Part shown: positions 5,587-6,635 of the stretch, in pieces
How positions within the stretch are numbered: the first letter of the stretch is position 1
Layout of the letters: the number at the start of each line of letters is the position of its first letter
DNA from: Clostridia bacterium
Lineage (GTDB): Bacteria; Bacillota; Clostridia; Christensenellales; Aristaeellaceae
Length of the DNA stretch: 6,635 bases
Direction: 5' to 3'
NCBI GenBank assembly: GCA_016297535.1
Contig: JAEDGL010000130.1
Coordinates: 1-6,635 of the forward strand
The notes under the pieces: model-generated
What the model saw: the letters and a program-made list of their open reading frames with translations, nothing else
Databases searched by the model: none
Told to the model about the DNA's origin: nothing
Made by a program: the position numbers and the translations under genes

Positions 5587-6531
5587 ATGAAAAACTTTGC
5601 AATGCTTGGCAAGTGGCATGTTCACGCGCCGGGCTATGCCAACGAGATCAACGCCATTCCCGGCTGCCGTATCTCCAAGGTGTGGGATCCCGACGAGGAA
5701 CAGGCCAATGCCTGGGCACAGCAGCTAGGCTGCGAAACAGCCAGCGTGGAGGACATTCTCGGCGATCCTTCCATTGAGGGAGTCATTGTGTGCTGTGCAA
5801 CCAACGAGCATGGGCCCCTGCTGGTTCGCGCCTGCCAGTCCGGCAAGGCGGTGTTTACCGAAAAGGTGCTTACCCTTTCGGTAAAAGAAGCCGGGGAAGT
5901 GCGCGAGGCGGTTAAAGCCAACGGTACCCGCTTTGCCATCTCCTTCCCCCATTTCAGCGAAAGGGGCACGCAGTTTGCCGTGAACGCTGCCCGCAGCGGC
6001 AAGCTGGGCACTATCAATTACGCCCGTGTGCGCAAGGCGCACAACGGATCGCTGGGTGATTGGCTGCCTCCTCACTTCTATGATCCCGTTGCCTGCGGCG
6101 GCGGCGCCATGATCGATCTGGGCGCTCATCCCATGTATCTGCTCTGCGCGCTGCTGGGCGAGCCGGTAAACGTTCAATCCACGTTTACCCAGATGTCCGG
6201 CCGCGGGGTGGAGGATAACGCCGTAAGCCTTCTGGAATTTGCAAACGGGGCGATCGGCGTATCGGAAACAGGCTTTATGTCCGTCCATTATCCCTTTACC
6301 ATCGAGCTTGGCGGCACCGAAGGCGCGCTGCTGATGCGCGATCAGCACGTATCCTGGTGCTGTGCCGATACGGGCAATCAGTGGGTGGATGTGCAGGATC
6401 TGCCCGAGGCCCTTCCCTCTCCGCTGGTTCAGTGGGCAACGGCTGAAAAGCCGGAGGATATCTCCCCCGACTTTGGCATTGATGCAGCCGTGCGCCTGAC
6501 CCGCGTTATGGAAGCCGCTTACCAAAAGTAA
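5587..6531 (+). CDS. Divergent Gfo/Idh/MocA-family oxidoreductase
   Basis: A 314-residue cytoplasmic protein, about 50 residues shorter than its neighbour and clearly a different subfamily. The Rossmann half has a WDPD turn (33-36), VIVCCATNEHGPLLVRAC and TEKVLTLSV, in which the EKP motif becomes Glu92-Lys93-Val94, keeping the lysine. The usual GxGxxG/A loop is absent; that position reads MLGKWHVHAPGY with a single Gly8 and two histidines (11, 13). The C-terminal half has GGGAMIDLGAHPMYL with Asp177 and His181 conserved. AAGGAG lies 8 nt before the ATG, and its first two bases belong to the previous gene's stop codon, so the pair is probably translationally coupled. A strong hairpin follows the stop. 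It may use the same substrate class as its partner or form a mixed assembly with it, but both ideas are inference. Cofactor and substrate cannot be read from the sequence. Confidence 0.9.
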   Translation: MKNFAMLGKWHVHAPGYANEINAIPGCRISKVWDPDEEQANAWAQQLGCETASVEDILGDPSIEGVIVCCATNEHGPLLVRACQSGKAVFTEKVLTLSVKEAGEVREAVKANGTRFAISFPHFSERGTQFAVNAARSGKLGTINYARVRKAHNGSLGDWLPPHFYDPVACGGGAMIDLGAHPMYLLCALLGEPVNVQSTFTQMSGRGVEDNAVSLLEFANGAIGVSETGFMSVHYPFTIELGGTEGALLMRDQHVSWCCADTGNQWVDVQDLPEALPSPLVQWATAEKPEDISPDFGIDAAVRLTRVMEAAYQK

Positions 6532-6548
6532 GGACAATCCAAAAAAGT

Positions 6549-6574
6549 AGAAGCTGCCGGTTTCGGCAGCTTCT
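6549..6574 (+). terminator. Terminator of the oxidoreductase operon
   Basis: AGAAGCTGCCG (6549-6559) pairs perfectly with CGGCAGCTTCT (6564-6574) around GTTT. It starts 17 nt after the stop, is preceded by six A's and followed by a short TT before GGG. The stem is strong and the U-run short. Confidence 0.75.
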
Positions 6575-6580
6575 TTGGGT

Positions 6581-6635
6581 TGTCGATAAACCCTCTGGGA
6601 GGTGTTGGAGGGCCGCAGCCCTCCGACTCCTGTTC
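6581..6635 (+). repeat. 17-bp repeat core, copy 2, with a 28-bp hairpin insert; cut by the window end
   Basis: TGTCGATAAACCCTCTG (6581-6597) matches copy 1 exactly, in inverted orientation and 6.5 kb away. Unlike copy 1, 28 extra bases (6598-6625) separate the core from the shared ACTCCTGTTC tail. They include the perfect 7-bp stem GGAGGGC/GCCCTCC (6607-6613/6618-6624, loop CGCA). The repeat probably continues beyond the window. Confidence 0.7.

Noticed and set aside
4408..5625. A 405-codon minus-strand open frame across the first oxidoreductase
   Set aside because: Its translation is low-complexity and rich in Gly, His, Val and Ala, typical of the antisense of a biased gene; the plus-strand frame has all the family motifs.
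1..6635. A composite mobile element bounded by the inverted 17-bp repeats at both ends
   Set aside because: No transposase, integrase or target-site duplication is visible, and each repeat is better explained by its position behind a gene's 3' hairpin.

Overview
The window looks like chromosome from a Gram-positive, Clostridia-type anaerobe. The reasons are the strong AGGAGG ribosome-binding sites, GTG/TTG starts as well as ATG, GC-rich third codon positions, a GerMN (sporulation/germination) protein, an RqcH-type NFACT protein and GC-rich hairpin repeats between genes. A gut lineage such as Christensenellales is only my impression. No genus can be named from the sequence. I see no tRNA, rRNA, CRISPR, transposase or phage gene.

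Layout: (1) Bases 1-204 hold no gene. They hold a long imperfect palindrome (6-163) containing a 17-bp repeat core (55-71) and two hairpins, downstream of the leftward gene. (2) 205-1236, minus strand: a membrane-anchored protein with two GerMN domains. (3) 1237-1368: a divergent intergenic region with a good extended -10 promoter for the rightward gene and a perfect 10-bp inverted repeat over its -10 box. (4) 1369-3114: an NFACT-family ribosome quality-control protein (RqcH/FbpA type). (5) 3115-3226: a degenerate hairpin-rich spacer. (6) 3227-4402: a GNAT acetyltransferase fused to an HD-domain phosphohydrolase, starting at TTG. (7) 4403-4485: a new extended -10 promoter. (8) 4486-5574 and 5587-6531: two different Gfo/Idh/MocA-family oxidoreductases in a tight two-gene operon. 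(9) 6549-6574: the operon terminator, followed by a second copy of the 17-bp repeat core, in inverted orientation relative to the first.

The genes do not form one obvious pathway. The NFACT and GNAT-HD genes may be co-transcribed. The two oxidoreductases almost certainly are, and probably act on the same or successive sugar- or polyol-like substrates. I see no convincing new multi-gene system. The most unusual items are the GNAT-HD fusion with a Shine-Dalgarno-like relic at the domain junction, the 158-bp palindrome, the terminator-linked repeat in two versions differing by a 28-bp hairpin module, and the second oxidoreductase with its altered nucleotide-binding and EKP motifs.
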